From NCBI GenBank assembly GCA_033344775.1, contig JAWPMT010000002.1:682001-746000 (forward strand): a stretch of DNA of 64,000 nucleotides, written 5' to 3'. The notes beneath the pieces were generated by a model. It made no database searches. It had not been told where the DNA came from and saw only the letters and a list, made by a program, of their open reading frames with translations. This document shows positions 35,899 to 43,119 of this stretch, in pieces. Every line of letters begins with the position of its first letter. Positions within the stretch are counted from its first letter, which is position 1. The position numbers and the translations under genes were made by a program. This DNA comes from Cytophagales bacterium. GTDB taxonomy: Bacteria; Bacteroidota; Bacteroidia; Cytophagales; Cyclobacteriaceae.

Positions 35899-36342
35899 TT
35901 ATATCTGTGAGGACAAGTCATCGATCTCATAATCGAGATACAACTCATCCAACATGTTATCATCAATTTCAATGTCATCCAGTAGTTCTTCCCCTTCCGG
36001 TAATAAGTCCTCTTCCGTAAAAGTGAAGTTTTCCATGATCTCTGATTCCGTCAGGTCATTGTCAGCCAGGTAGATCAAAATCTCTTCATCGGTCACATCC
36101 GCTAAAAAATCCTGTTCTTCCACGCTTCCACCTGATAGTAATACGACTCCTATTACCATGACCAGGCTTACAGAGGCCAATGCCATTTGCCAAACAGGTT
36201 GCCGATACCAGGACACGACCTTGTCAGAGGGAACCGCGCTGGTTTGCTCCATGATCCGTGTATTCAACTCCTCAAAGTATCCTTCCGGTACCTTGTAGGG
36301 GTGATTCTTTTGCTTGATATCGTCCAAATTCATTTGTGGCAT
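35899..36342 (-). CDS. Membrane anti-sigma-like protein
   Basis: A 147-residue protein with a short cytoplasmic N-terminal part (about 45 residues, including YKVPEGYFEELNTRIMEQ), one transmembrane helix (about 54-72, ALASVSLVMVIGVVLLSGG) and an acidic C-terminal domain (DEEILIYLADNDLTESEIME, then EEDLL). Position directly after an ECF sigma factor and before a Spy-like protein makes an anti-sigma role likely. It lacks the HxxxCxxC zinc motif and contains no cysteine. The start may be the second Met (36333). Confidence 0.7.
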   Translation of the reverse strand: MPQMNLDDIKQKNHPYKVPEGYFEELNTRIMEQTSAVPSDKVVSWYRQPVWQMALASVSLVMVIGVVLLSGGSVEEQDFLADVTDEEILIYLADNDLTESEIMENFTFTEEDLLPEGEELLDDIEIDDNMLDELYLDYEIDDLSSQI

Positions 36343-36373
36343 CGGTGCTTAGATGGAAGAACTGTTCAAAGGT

Positions 36374-36913
36374 TTAATCTGCTTGAATAAATTTTTCAAT
36401 TTTTTTTGCGGCCAAATGATAACTGGCTTTCAATGCGCCCACACTAGTACCTGTTACATCGGCAATTTCGTCAAATTTCATTTCATCAAAATACTTCATG
36501 TTGAAGACCGCTCGCTGCTTCTCGGGCAAGGAGAGGATGGCTTTTTGTAGCTTCAACTGAATCTCATCGCCACTCACGAGATGATCTTCGTCAATTTTTG
36601 CGGCTAGTTCTCCGGCAACATCATGGATGGGCACGAAGAACTTACGCTTTTTCTTATTCAGGAAATTCAGACACTCATTGGTGGCGATCCGGTAGATCCA
36701 GGTAAAGAGTCTCGACTCTTCACGGAACTTATCCAGGTTTTTCCACACCTTGATGAACGTTTCCTGGGTCAGGTCATCTGCATCATCGTGATCGATCACC
36801 ATCTTACGGATGTGCCAGTAGACCCGTTCCTGATATTCACGCGTCAACAGATTAAATCCGTATTGCCGCGTATCAGGGCTTTTTATTTTCTCTATTATGA
36901 ATTGCTCTTCCAA
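36374..36913 (-). CDS. ECF-type RNA polymerase sigma factor
   Basis: A 179-residue sigma-70 family protein. Region 2 spans about 25-90 with DDADDLTQETFIKVWKNLDK (about 41-60) and region 4 about 120-175, including LPEKQRAVFNMKYFDEMKF and the HTH DVTGTSVGALKASYHLAAKK. There is no region 1 or 3, as usual for ECF factors. The start codon is TTG at 36913; no ATG in frame precedes region 2. Heads a minus-strand set with an anti-sigma-like and a Spy-like gene, a pattern consistent with envelope stress. Confidence 0.9.
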   Translation of the reverse strand: MEEQFIIEKIKSPDTRQYGFNLLTREYQERVYWHIRKMVIDHDDADDLTQETFIKVWKNLDKFREESRLFTWIYRIATNECLNFLNKKKRKFFVPIHDVAGELAAKIDEDHLVSGDEIQLKLQKAILSLPEKQRAVFNMKYFDEMKFDEIADVTGTSVGALKASYHLAAKKIEKFIQAD

Positions 36914-36978
36914 GCTTTTTTCAGGAGGTATGGACCTTAGACCAGCCGCTCCATCAAAGGTTTAATCAAGACCTCAAT

Positions 36979-38232
36979 TTATTTTTTATGGAGGAAAATA
37001 CCCCCATCTTTCATGACCAGAATTATCTTTCTTAGGTCGGAGATGTCTTTGGAAGGATCACCGGAAACTGCGATGATGTCTGCGAGGTAACCTGGTTTTA
37101 GATTTCCTTTGTTCGGCAAATTGAACACGCGCGCATTGAGTGAAGTAGCCGCTTTAAGGACGTCCATTGTTGGCATGCCGTATTCTTCCATGAGTTCCAG
37201 CTCTAACACGTTATTACCATGGGAATAAACCCCAACATCACCACCGAAACCAATGGCGACACCCATGTCCATTGCTTCCCTGAATACCTTGTTCTTTTGG
37301 ATGATGCGTTCCGGTTCAGGATCGATTCCTTTTTTCCAGCCCCGATACGCACTGATGGATTCAACGGCTGCAAGAGTAGGGAAGAGCGTTACATTTCTGA
37401 TTTTCATTAATTCCAGTTCCTTTTTGGTTGCGCCATCTCCATGTTCAATCGTACTGACACCCGCATTGATGGATCTACGAATCCCTTCTGAAGTGGCAGC
37501 ATGAGCTACTGTGACCCGACCACTGCTAGCTGCCGTTTCGACAATGGTGCGAATTTCTTCCTCTGAGAAAGTAGGTTGTGCTTCACCATTTGGTCCCCAA
37601 CGATAGTCCGCATAGACTTTGATGAAATCTGCCCCGCCACCAATTTGCCGACGTACGGTTGGAATTAAAGTGGGGGCATCGGCTTCTTCTGCACCCAGAG
37701 GGACCGTTACTCCATCATGGAATCCCTTAGGGCCATAACTACCCGTTGCCACAATAGCCGGACCTGCTACAATCAGGTCGGGACCTGGAATAACTCCTTT
37801 ATCGATTGCTTCTTTGATGCCTACATCTAAATAACCAGCGCCTTCTGATCCCAGGTCACGCATCGTTGTTACGCCAGCTTCCAATGACCACCGGACATGA
37901 TTGACCGCTCTTGCCGCACGTTCACCATACGATTCTTTGAGTACCTGGTCGTTCCATCCAGTTTCGTCGTACGGGTGGAGGAGAATGTGTGAGTGTCCCT
38001 CAATCAGACCGGGTAATAAGGTCGCATTTTCTAGATCGATGATCTCTGAAGAAGTTACATCCCTGCATGGACCAACGTATGAGATGAGTTCGTTTTCGAC
38101 GGTTACACAATGATTTTTGAGCAGCTTTTCTCCATCAAAGACTCGATCAGCTTTGAGTGTTATGGTTTGAGCTGATAAGTGTAAGGATGCGATTACGCAT
38201 GCAAAGAGGGTTAGATAAAGGCTTTTCTTCAT
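36979..38232 (-). CDS. Exported amidohydrolase family protein
   Basis: A 417-residue metal-dependent hydrolase of the imidazolonepropionase-related group. Signal peptide MKKSLYLTLFACVIASLHLS (cut at about AQ). Metal ligands: H80 and H82 in GHSHILL, the Lys in DFIKVYADY (about 204), histidines in VAHAATSEG and IEHGDGAT (about 242 and 262), and the catalytic Asp in GGDVGVYSHG (about 330). Substrate is unknown; relatives hydrolyse cyclic amides or dipeptides. The ATG at 38232 is well placed. Confidence 0.88.
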   Translation of the reverse strand: MKKSLYLTLFACVIASLHLSAQTITLKADRVFDGEKLLKNHCVTVENELISYVGPCRDVTSSEIIDLENATLLPGLIEGHSHILLHPYDETGWNDQVLKESYGERAARAVNHVRWSLEAGVTTMRDLGSEGAGYLDVGIKEAIDKGVIPGPDLIVAGPAIVATGSYGPKGFHDGVTVPLGAEEADAPTLIPTVRRQIGGGADFIKVYADYRWGPNGEAQPTFSEEEIRTIVETAASSGRVTVAHAATSEGIRRSINAGVSTIEHGDGATKKELELMKIRNVTLFPTLAAVESISAYRGWKKGIDPEPERIIQKNKVFREAMDMGVAIGFGGDVGVYSHGNNVLELELMEEYGMPTMDVLKAATSLNARVFNLPNKGNLKPGYLADIIAVSGDPSKDISDLRKIILVMKDGGIFLHKK

Positions 38233-38268
38233 GATTGGGGTTGATGATTGTCGAAGATACTCCTGATC

Positions 38269-39186
38269 TTATTTGATCTTAATGATCTTTAGCTTCTTAT
38301 TCGCGGATTTATACGACTGGCGATCTTCTTTGCTCAAAGGTACACCAGAAGGGTAGTAGAGGCGTTTTAGGCCAGACAATTGAAATACAGCCTCCGGGAT
38401 TTGTTTGCGATATACCCCGCTATAAGTATCTATTTGCAGTTCTTGCAAAGCCGTAAGGTTACTCCAATGGTACTTGGCCAGGTCAGCTTCTTCGGTCCAT
38501 ATCATGCCGAGTTCCAGACTGACTAATTGCTTTAGGTCAAAAAATGCGGCAGGAAGGTCATGCCGACCATTTTCGTTCATGTGATAAAATGATACGACCT
38601 TCAGGTTCTTCAAATTGCCTATACTTTCTGGAAGAATTAGTGCAGGCTGAGAAGCAATTTGAAGTTGCTTGAGGTTGGTGAGATCACCAAATTCATCGGG
38701 GATGGGCTCCTCAATACCATTATTGTATAATCGTAAGTATTCCAGGTTTTTGAGGTTACCAAAATTTTCCGGAAGTGCATCACCATTCTCATAGACTGTG
38801 TAACCATCGACTTCCTTATTTTTTGCCGTATGAAAGAGATTGATGGCTTTTAATTGCTGAAACTGGTCGATATCCCGGAGTTCATTCAGGTAGAAATTGC
38901 CCCAACTAATGTCCAGTACTTCAATGGTTTTGAGTTCGAAGATCTCTTTGGGAATAGATTCGAAATATTTCAGTACCAGTACTTTCTTCGGAGATTCGGC
39001 TTCAAGGGCTTTGTTTAGTCGTTCCATGTCGACCTCTTTCTCAAATTTAATGACGTCTTCGTAGTTGTATTTCCCGGGATAGATTTTTTCATAAGACCAG
39101 CTGTAGTCGTCTAGCCAGCTATCCCATTGCTGTGCTGATAATTGAAAACAACAGAATAAAAACGATAAAATGGCGATGCTTTTCAT
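38269..39186 (-). CDS. Exported leucine-rich-repeat protein
   Basis: A 305-residue protein with signal peptide MKSIAILSFLFCCFQLSAQ and a set of about seven leucine-rich repeats (LKNLEYLRLYNNGIEEPIPD, LTNLKQLQIASQPALILPES, IGNLKNLKVVSF, FDLKQLVSLELG). Typical of plant/bacterial-type LRR with Ile-Pro at the repeat end. No catalytic motif: probably a binding or adhesion scaffold. The gene is 36 bases from the amidohydrolase gene on the same strand, so the two may be co-transcribed. Confidence 0.85.
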   Translation of the reverse strand: MKSIAILSFLFCCFQLSAQQWDSWLDDYSWSYEKIYPGKYNYEDVIKFEKEVDMERLNKALEAESPKKVLVLKYFESIPKEIFELKTIEVLDISWGNFYLNELRDIDQFQQLKAINLFHTAKNKEVDGYTVYENGDALPENFGNLKNLEYLRLYNNGIEEPIPDEFGDLTNLKQLQIASQPALILPESIGNLKNLKVVSFYHMNENGRHDLPAAFFDLKQLVSLELGMIWTEEADLAKYHWSNLTALQELQIDTYSGVYRKQIPEAVFQLSGLKRLYYPSGVPLSKEDRQSYKSANKKLKIIKIK

Positions 39187-39293
39187 GATAAGTGGTGTTA
39201 ATAGCTTGAACAGGTGATCGGTACTTTAGGATCATTCAATATAAATGACTGAACGCTTGTACACAAAGTCCAGTATTTCGGGGAACTATTTTA

Positions 39294-39321
39294 ATTAAAT
39301 GTCGTTACATTAAATGTCGTT
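39294..39321 (+). repeat. Tandem 13-bp direct repeat upstream of the marR gene
   Basis: Two perfect copies of ATTAAATGTCGTT, at 39294-39306 and 39309-39321, centred 15 bases apart. Within them lies the near-palindrome ACATT-A-AATGT (39307-39317). It ends 14 bases before the MarR-family start codon, where an autoregulatory operator would be expected. Confidence 0.6.
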
Positions 39322-39335
39322 GTAATCTACTTGAA

Positions 39336-39791
39336 ATGTCAATAAACGAGGATATAAAGCAGAAGGAGTTCAAGTCAGCTTATAGTAAGGCCATGATCAA
39401 TATCATTTATACCAACAACTGGTTGACGCAACAGAACCAGGAGGTATTCAAATCATATGGCCTGACCACTCCACAATTCAATATTCTAAGAATTTTAAGG
39501 GGGCAATATCCTAATGCTTCCACCGTCAATCTGTTGATCGAACGGATGCTGGATAAAAGCAGCAATGCGTCCAGGATCGTTGATAAACTAGAGGCCAAAG
39601 GCCTGGTGATCAGAAAGCAGTGTCCATCGGACAGAAGAGCTGTTGATGTCTTTATTTCTGAACAAGGTCTTGAATTGCTCGAGGAAATGGATGCTCAAAT
39701 GCAAGTACTGGAAGAAAAGAATAAGAATCTTGATGAAAAGGAAAGCGAGGAATTGAGTCGCTTACTCGACAAGATGCGTGGCTGGAATTAG
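39336..39791 (+). CDS. MarR-family transcriptional regulator
   Basis: A 151-residue winged-helix regulator. N-terminal dimerisation helix about 10-45 (with NWLTQQNQEVFKSYGLTTPQ), HTH about 55-75 (YPNASTVNLLIERMLDKSSN), wing RKQCPSDRRAVDVFISEQG (about 88-106) with the family DRR basic cluster, and a C-terminal dimer helix. It may control itself through the 13-bp repeats upstream. It stands alone; the next gene converges. Ligand and regulon unknown. Confidence 0.92.
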   Translation: MSINEDIKQKEFKSAYSKAMINIIYTNNWLTQQNQEVFKSYGLTTPQFNILRILRGQYPNASTVNLLIERMLDKSSNASRIVDKLEAKGLVIRKQCPSDRRAVDVFISEQGLELLEEMDAQMQVLEEKNKNLDEKESEELSRLLDKMRGWN

Positions 39792-40107
39792 TCATTAGTT
39801 CAACCATCTTTATGACAGATCCAAAGCGAATAACTACTGAGTAGTTTGTTACTACTTTGACGTAACTCAGTTAATTGGTTAATCGGAATTGTAGATAGAA
39901 ACGAGTCTGACTAAGGTTTCTTCCGAGGGCATGGTGAATCGGAAAGTCTCTTAGAATTAAGATTACTGATTTCCAGTGTAGCTTCCAAAATGGCTCACCA
40001 GAGCCAACAGTGACTGGCTTTTTTGTGCTACAACTCCAATAACTGATTACCGAATATTCTCGATGATAGCTGAAGCTGATCTATTTTACTGGTATTCTAA
40101 TGATCGC
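39792..40107. other. Spacer between converging genes
   Basis: No gene seen. The centre holds a hairpin region at 39987-40024 that can act as terminator in both directions; the rest is AT-rich, without recognisable sites. Confidence 0.5.
39987..40024. terminator. Bidirectional terminator between marR and the universal stress gene
   Basis: Plus strand: AGCCA (40002-40006) pairs with TGGCT (40014-40018), followed by a run of T (40018-40024). Minus strand: TGGCTC...GAGCCA (39991-40006, loop of 4) followed by four T (bases 39990-39987). The two hairpins share bases 40002-40006 and are mutually exclusive. Confidence 0.5.
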
Positions 40108-41028
40108 CTAAAGTTCTTGTAAATATTCGATCAGTCCGGCTTTCTTGCCTTTGGGTCTGACTACCAGTAAAGGGATATCTGTATCAATTGAGATCAAAGT
40201 TTCGGCTTTGCTACCAATGAATAGGGCAGTGGTAGCTGTACGACCTTTGGCCCCAATGATGATCAAATTTGATTTCTGAACCTTCGCTTCGTCGTAGATG
40301 TACCCAATTACGTCTTCGTTTTTATCCAGGGTATAGACGGTATTCAGATTGAGATTCGAAATGTCCATGTTAGCGGTGAACCGGGCAAAATCTTTTCGGG
40401 CATGCTCTTCCATGACCACACCAAATTCGGCAAAGGTTTTACCTGTATAATGATAACCACTGGGAACCTGATATACGTTTTGTACCGTGATCTCCGGCTT
40501 GTTATCCTTTGCACCTGCGATCTCGATCGCTTTTTCCATAGCGATTTTTGAATAGTCTGAGAAATCACTAGGAACGAGGATTTTATCAAAGTCTACCGTG
40601 TGCCCTTTAGGAAGTACCAATAAAGAACAACCTGCTCTGCGAGCCACTCTATTGATGATGATACCACCAGTCTCTTTCTCATTTTTGCGTCCCAGAATGA
40701 TCAGGTCCACTTTGTGATCCTGGGAATACTTCATGATCTCCTTCGTGGCTTGTCCCTGCTTGATCATGAATGTAACTTTCACCGGAGGGCAGCTAAACTG
40801 CTTATCTACGGCTTTCCGAATCGCTTCTTCACGCTCTTTGATGGCTTTATCAAGTAAATCAGGAAATTCCTTCAATACTTCTTCCGGCATATGAAAATCC
40901 CTGATCAGGTTCATGAAGCACACTTCTTCGGAGCCAGAAAGCTGACACATTTTACAAGCAGCATCGATCAACTCGAAATCCATGTCACTTTGATCGAGGC
41001 CTACCAGAATTTTATTGAATTTATACAT
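40108..41028 (-). CDS. Tandem universal stress protein
   Basis: A 306-residue protein with two UspA domains (about 1-145 and 150-290). In the second, the ATP-binding pattern G-2x-G-9x-G-S is intact (GAKGRTATTALFIGS, about 263-277). In the first, the corresponding loop is LGRKNEKETGGIIIN, less canonical. USPs bind ATP or other ligands and protect cells in starvation or stress. The gene is separated by 167 bases from serC upstream, with a hairpin between them. Confidence 0.92.
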   Translation of the reverse strand: MYKFNKILVGLDQSDMDFELIDAACKMCQLSGSEEVCFMNLIRDFHMPEEVLKEFPDLLDKAIKEREEAIRKAVDKQFSCPPVKVTFMIKQGQATKEIMKYSQDHKVDLIILGRKNEKETGGIIINRVARRAGCSLLVLPKGHTVDFDKILVPSDFSDYSKIAMEKAIEIAGAKDNKPEITVQNVYQVPSGYHYTGKTFAEFGVVMEEHARKDFARFTANMDISNLNLNTVYTLDKNEDVIGYIYDEAKVQKSNLIIIGAKGRTATTALFIGSKAETLISIDTDIPLLVVRPKGKKAGLIEYLQEL

Positions 41029-41120
41029 CTAGGGCGGTATAATTTAGAAGCCGCAAAGCTAAATCACATTCACATTTTAAAATAGATTGAGACTTCAAAA
41101 AGTTCAAAATATTCTTAGGA

Positions 41121-41150
41121 AAAGTGCAATTAGCACTTCACTCTAGTGCT
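41121..41150 (-). terminator. Hairpin between serC and the universal stress gene
   Basis: AAGTGC (41122-41127) can pair with GCACTT (41133-41138), and AGCACT (41132-41137) with AGTGCT (41145-41150), two mutually exclusive stems. Read on the minus strand, the GCACTT stem is followed by only short T's. A weak terminator or a leader structure for the universal stress gene. Confidence 0.35.
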
Positions 41151-41195
41151 TAATTTAAAGTGATTTATGTACTCTTCAAAATTTACTTTGGTGGA

Positions 41196-42263
41196 TTAGT
41201 ATGCGGCCAACAGGTCGCACAACATCTCTACCTGTTCTTTTGAATGTGCAGGGAAGTTTGCAATACGCAGGTGGTCATTTTTAAAGGCGCCATAGCCTTT
41301 GCCCAGAATAATTTTCTTTTTCTCCAGATCTTCCAGAATTCGCGATTGCTCAGGCGTTTCCGTGACGATTATGGTCTTGGACCGATTTTTCTTATCCCTA
41401 ACAAAAGGAGTGAATAAAGGACTGGATTCAAGGGTTTGGTAAAGAATGGTGCTCTTGTAAACCGTTTCATTCCTGACCATTTTGATGCCTCGTCCGATCA
41501 TATCCTCGGCAATTTTACCCAGGATGTAGATGGCCACCACATTAGGCGTCTCTGGTGTTTGATGCTTATCAGCTGATTTGACCAGGGTGCTGAGTTTGCG
41601 ATAGGTACCTGTAGCACCCTGATTTTCCAATTCAATAGCACGATCGATGGCCTTTTGATTGATGATCCAAACACCCAGACCCGCAGGCATACCGAATGAT
41701 TTCTGTACTGAAAAATAGGTCGTGTCAATCAGGTCAAACGGGGTAGGGACAGAAGGAATAGAGCTGACCACATCCAGACTGATCAATGCTTCCGGATTTT
41801 TTTCACGGATTGCTTTTAGCTGATTTAAGTCAAAGGCATATCCAGTACTGGTCTCATTCTGGGTAACTCCTATAACTTCTGATCCTTCCGGGACTTCAAA
41901 TGAGGCAAATTCTTGTCCCGGATCAGCAACTTCCTGGGTACTTTTCTTGCCCATTCCGATAGCAAACTCATAAAATCTCTTTGAAAACGCGCCATTCACA
42001 AAGTGGTGAGATTTTTCAGCGACCAGATTTTGAAGAATTCTTTCCCAGATATCCGTAGCAGAGGATAAAAAAAGTATTTTGAAGTCTTCGGGAATATCTA
42101 ATAACTCCCGAAGGGAAGTTTCCGTTGCTTCATAGATCTTTTGAAACGCTGTACTGCGGTGTGAAATACTACCGATTTCCTCATTCATTGCCTTCTTCAG
42201 ATGATAATCATACGTATGATACAGCTGAGATGGTCCTGGTGTGAAATATATGTGCTTGCCCAT
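41196..42263 (-). CDS. serC: Phosphoserine aminotransferase (SerC)-like class V aminotransferase
   Basis: A 355-residue PLP enzyme. The start FTPGPSQLY, the GSISHRSTAF block (about 31-40), the aspartate LDVV (about 163) and the PLP-binding lysine K188 in YFSVQKSFGMPAG fit the phosphoserine aminotransferase branch of class V enzymes. It probably makes 3-phosphoserine from 3-phosphohydroxypyruvate, the step between SerA and SerB, which are encoded as one protein upstream on the same strand. A serine-glyoxylate type activity cannot be fully excluded. Separated from the YtxJ-like gene by 380 bases. Confidence 0.87.
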   Translation of the reverse strand: MGKHIYFTPGPSQLYHTYDYHLKKAMNEEIGSISHRSTAFQKIYEATETSLRELLDIPEDFKILFLSSATDIWERILQNLVAEKSHHFVNGAFSKRFYEFAIGMGKKSTQEVADPGQEFASFEVPEGSEVIGVTQNETSTGYAFDLNQLKAIREKNPEALISLDVVSSIPSVPTPFDLIDTTYFSVQKSFGMPAGLGVWIINQKAIDRAIELENQGATGTYRKLSTLVKSADKHQTPETPNVVAIYILGKIAEDMIGRGIKMVRNETVYKSTILYQTLESSPLFTPFVRDKKNRSKTIIVTETPEQSRILEDLEKKKIILGKGYGAFKNDHLRIANFPAHSKEQVEMLCDLLAAY

Positions 42264-42643
42264 TTTTATCTATAAAGACTATTTCTAATTTTGAAGTTCA
42301 TTCCCCCCCGTAATAAGTTTTTAAACCTAACACTTATAACAATACCGGGTTGATTGGCTATTAAAACCGGGCCTCATCCGAAAGGACCTTTTTAGAAAGG
42401 ATAACAGTGGAGGGTTGATGTAGTTGGATGACTCAAATCCTGATTGAATCAGGTTTAGAGACGGACGGGGGGCATTTTTATCTGCCTGACATTTTTCTTT
42501 AAAAAGATCAACTATCATCATCAATTAAGTTGGGATCCTTTTCTTAAAACAAGTGACTAAATAATAATGGTCCGGGGTGAGGTGCTGTAATCAGATCAGC
42601 TGAATAATTCTAAAAAATCAATAGGAGAGAACGATGATGGGAA
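42264..42643. other. Spacer between serC and the YtxJ-like gene
   Basis: A 65-codon frame exists on the minus strand but shows no coding character. A perfect 7-bp-arm palindrome, CCTGATT-G-AATCAGG (42439-42453), could end the YtxJ-like transcript or serve as a regulatory site before serC. Otherwise nothing recognisable. Confidence 0.4.
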
Positions 42644-43042
42644 TTACACCCTGGTCTCCATCCATTTGAAGGTCCTGTTGATGATCTTCAATGCGATTTT
42701 GATTTTCTTCACATTGATCAAATCATGAGATTCATCATACATGGTGACACCATCTGCGAAAAGCAACACTTGAGGGTATTCATGATCTACACCAGCTACT
42801 TCAGTTACTTCGTGTGACACTTTGGTATCCCGGCTTACGTCCACCAAATACATATCTAGCTCAGCAGCACCGATGGTCCAATTTTGATCAAGAGACTTTT
42901 TGATTAGTTCGCTCTCACTGGTATTAGGATGGTATTTCAACACCAAAGCCGGCTTTGATTTTGATCGTTCAAGGATCTGATCAAATTGCTTGAGATTAGT
43001 CAATGGTTGCCAGTATGGTGACGTGGAGCGGTGGTCCGTCAT
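42644..43042 (-). CDS. YtxJ-like (DUF2847) protein lacking cysteine
   Basis: A 132-residue thioredoxin-fold protein. The layout follows bacillithiol-associated YtxJ: a KPALVLKYHPNTSESE stretch (about 30-45) at the place of the redox loop, LDMYLVDVSRD in the second strand pair, then GVDHEYPQVLLFADG (about 88-102). Normally the loop reads TRC-S-I-S with a reactive cysteine; here it is PNTSES, and the protein contains no cysteine at all. So it cannot work as a thiol redox protein and may be a divergent family member with another role. It sits between the SerB-SerA gene (78 bases) and serC. Confidence 0.65.
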   Translation of the reverse strand: MTDHRSTSPYWQPLTNLKQFDQILERSKSKPALVLKYHPNTSESELIKKSLDQNWTIGAAELDMYLVDVSRDTKVSHEVTEVAGVDHEYPQVLLFADGVTMYDESHDLINVKKIKIALKIINRTFKWMETRV

Positions 43043-43119
43043 ATCCTTGTAAATATATCTCTATTCATTTATCGAATCCTGAAAATTCAATTTTTTTCGA
43101 CTGGTGATTAACAAAAATA

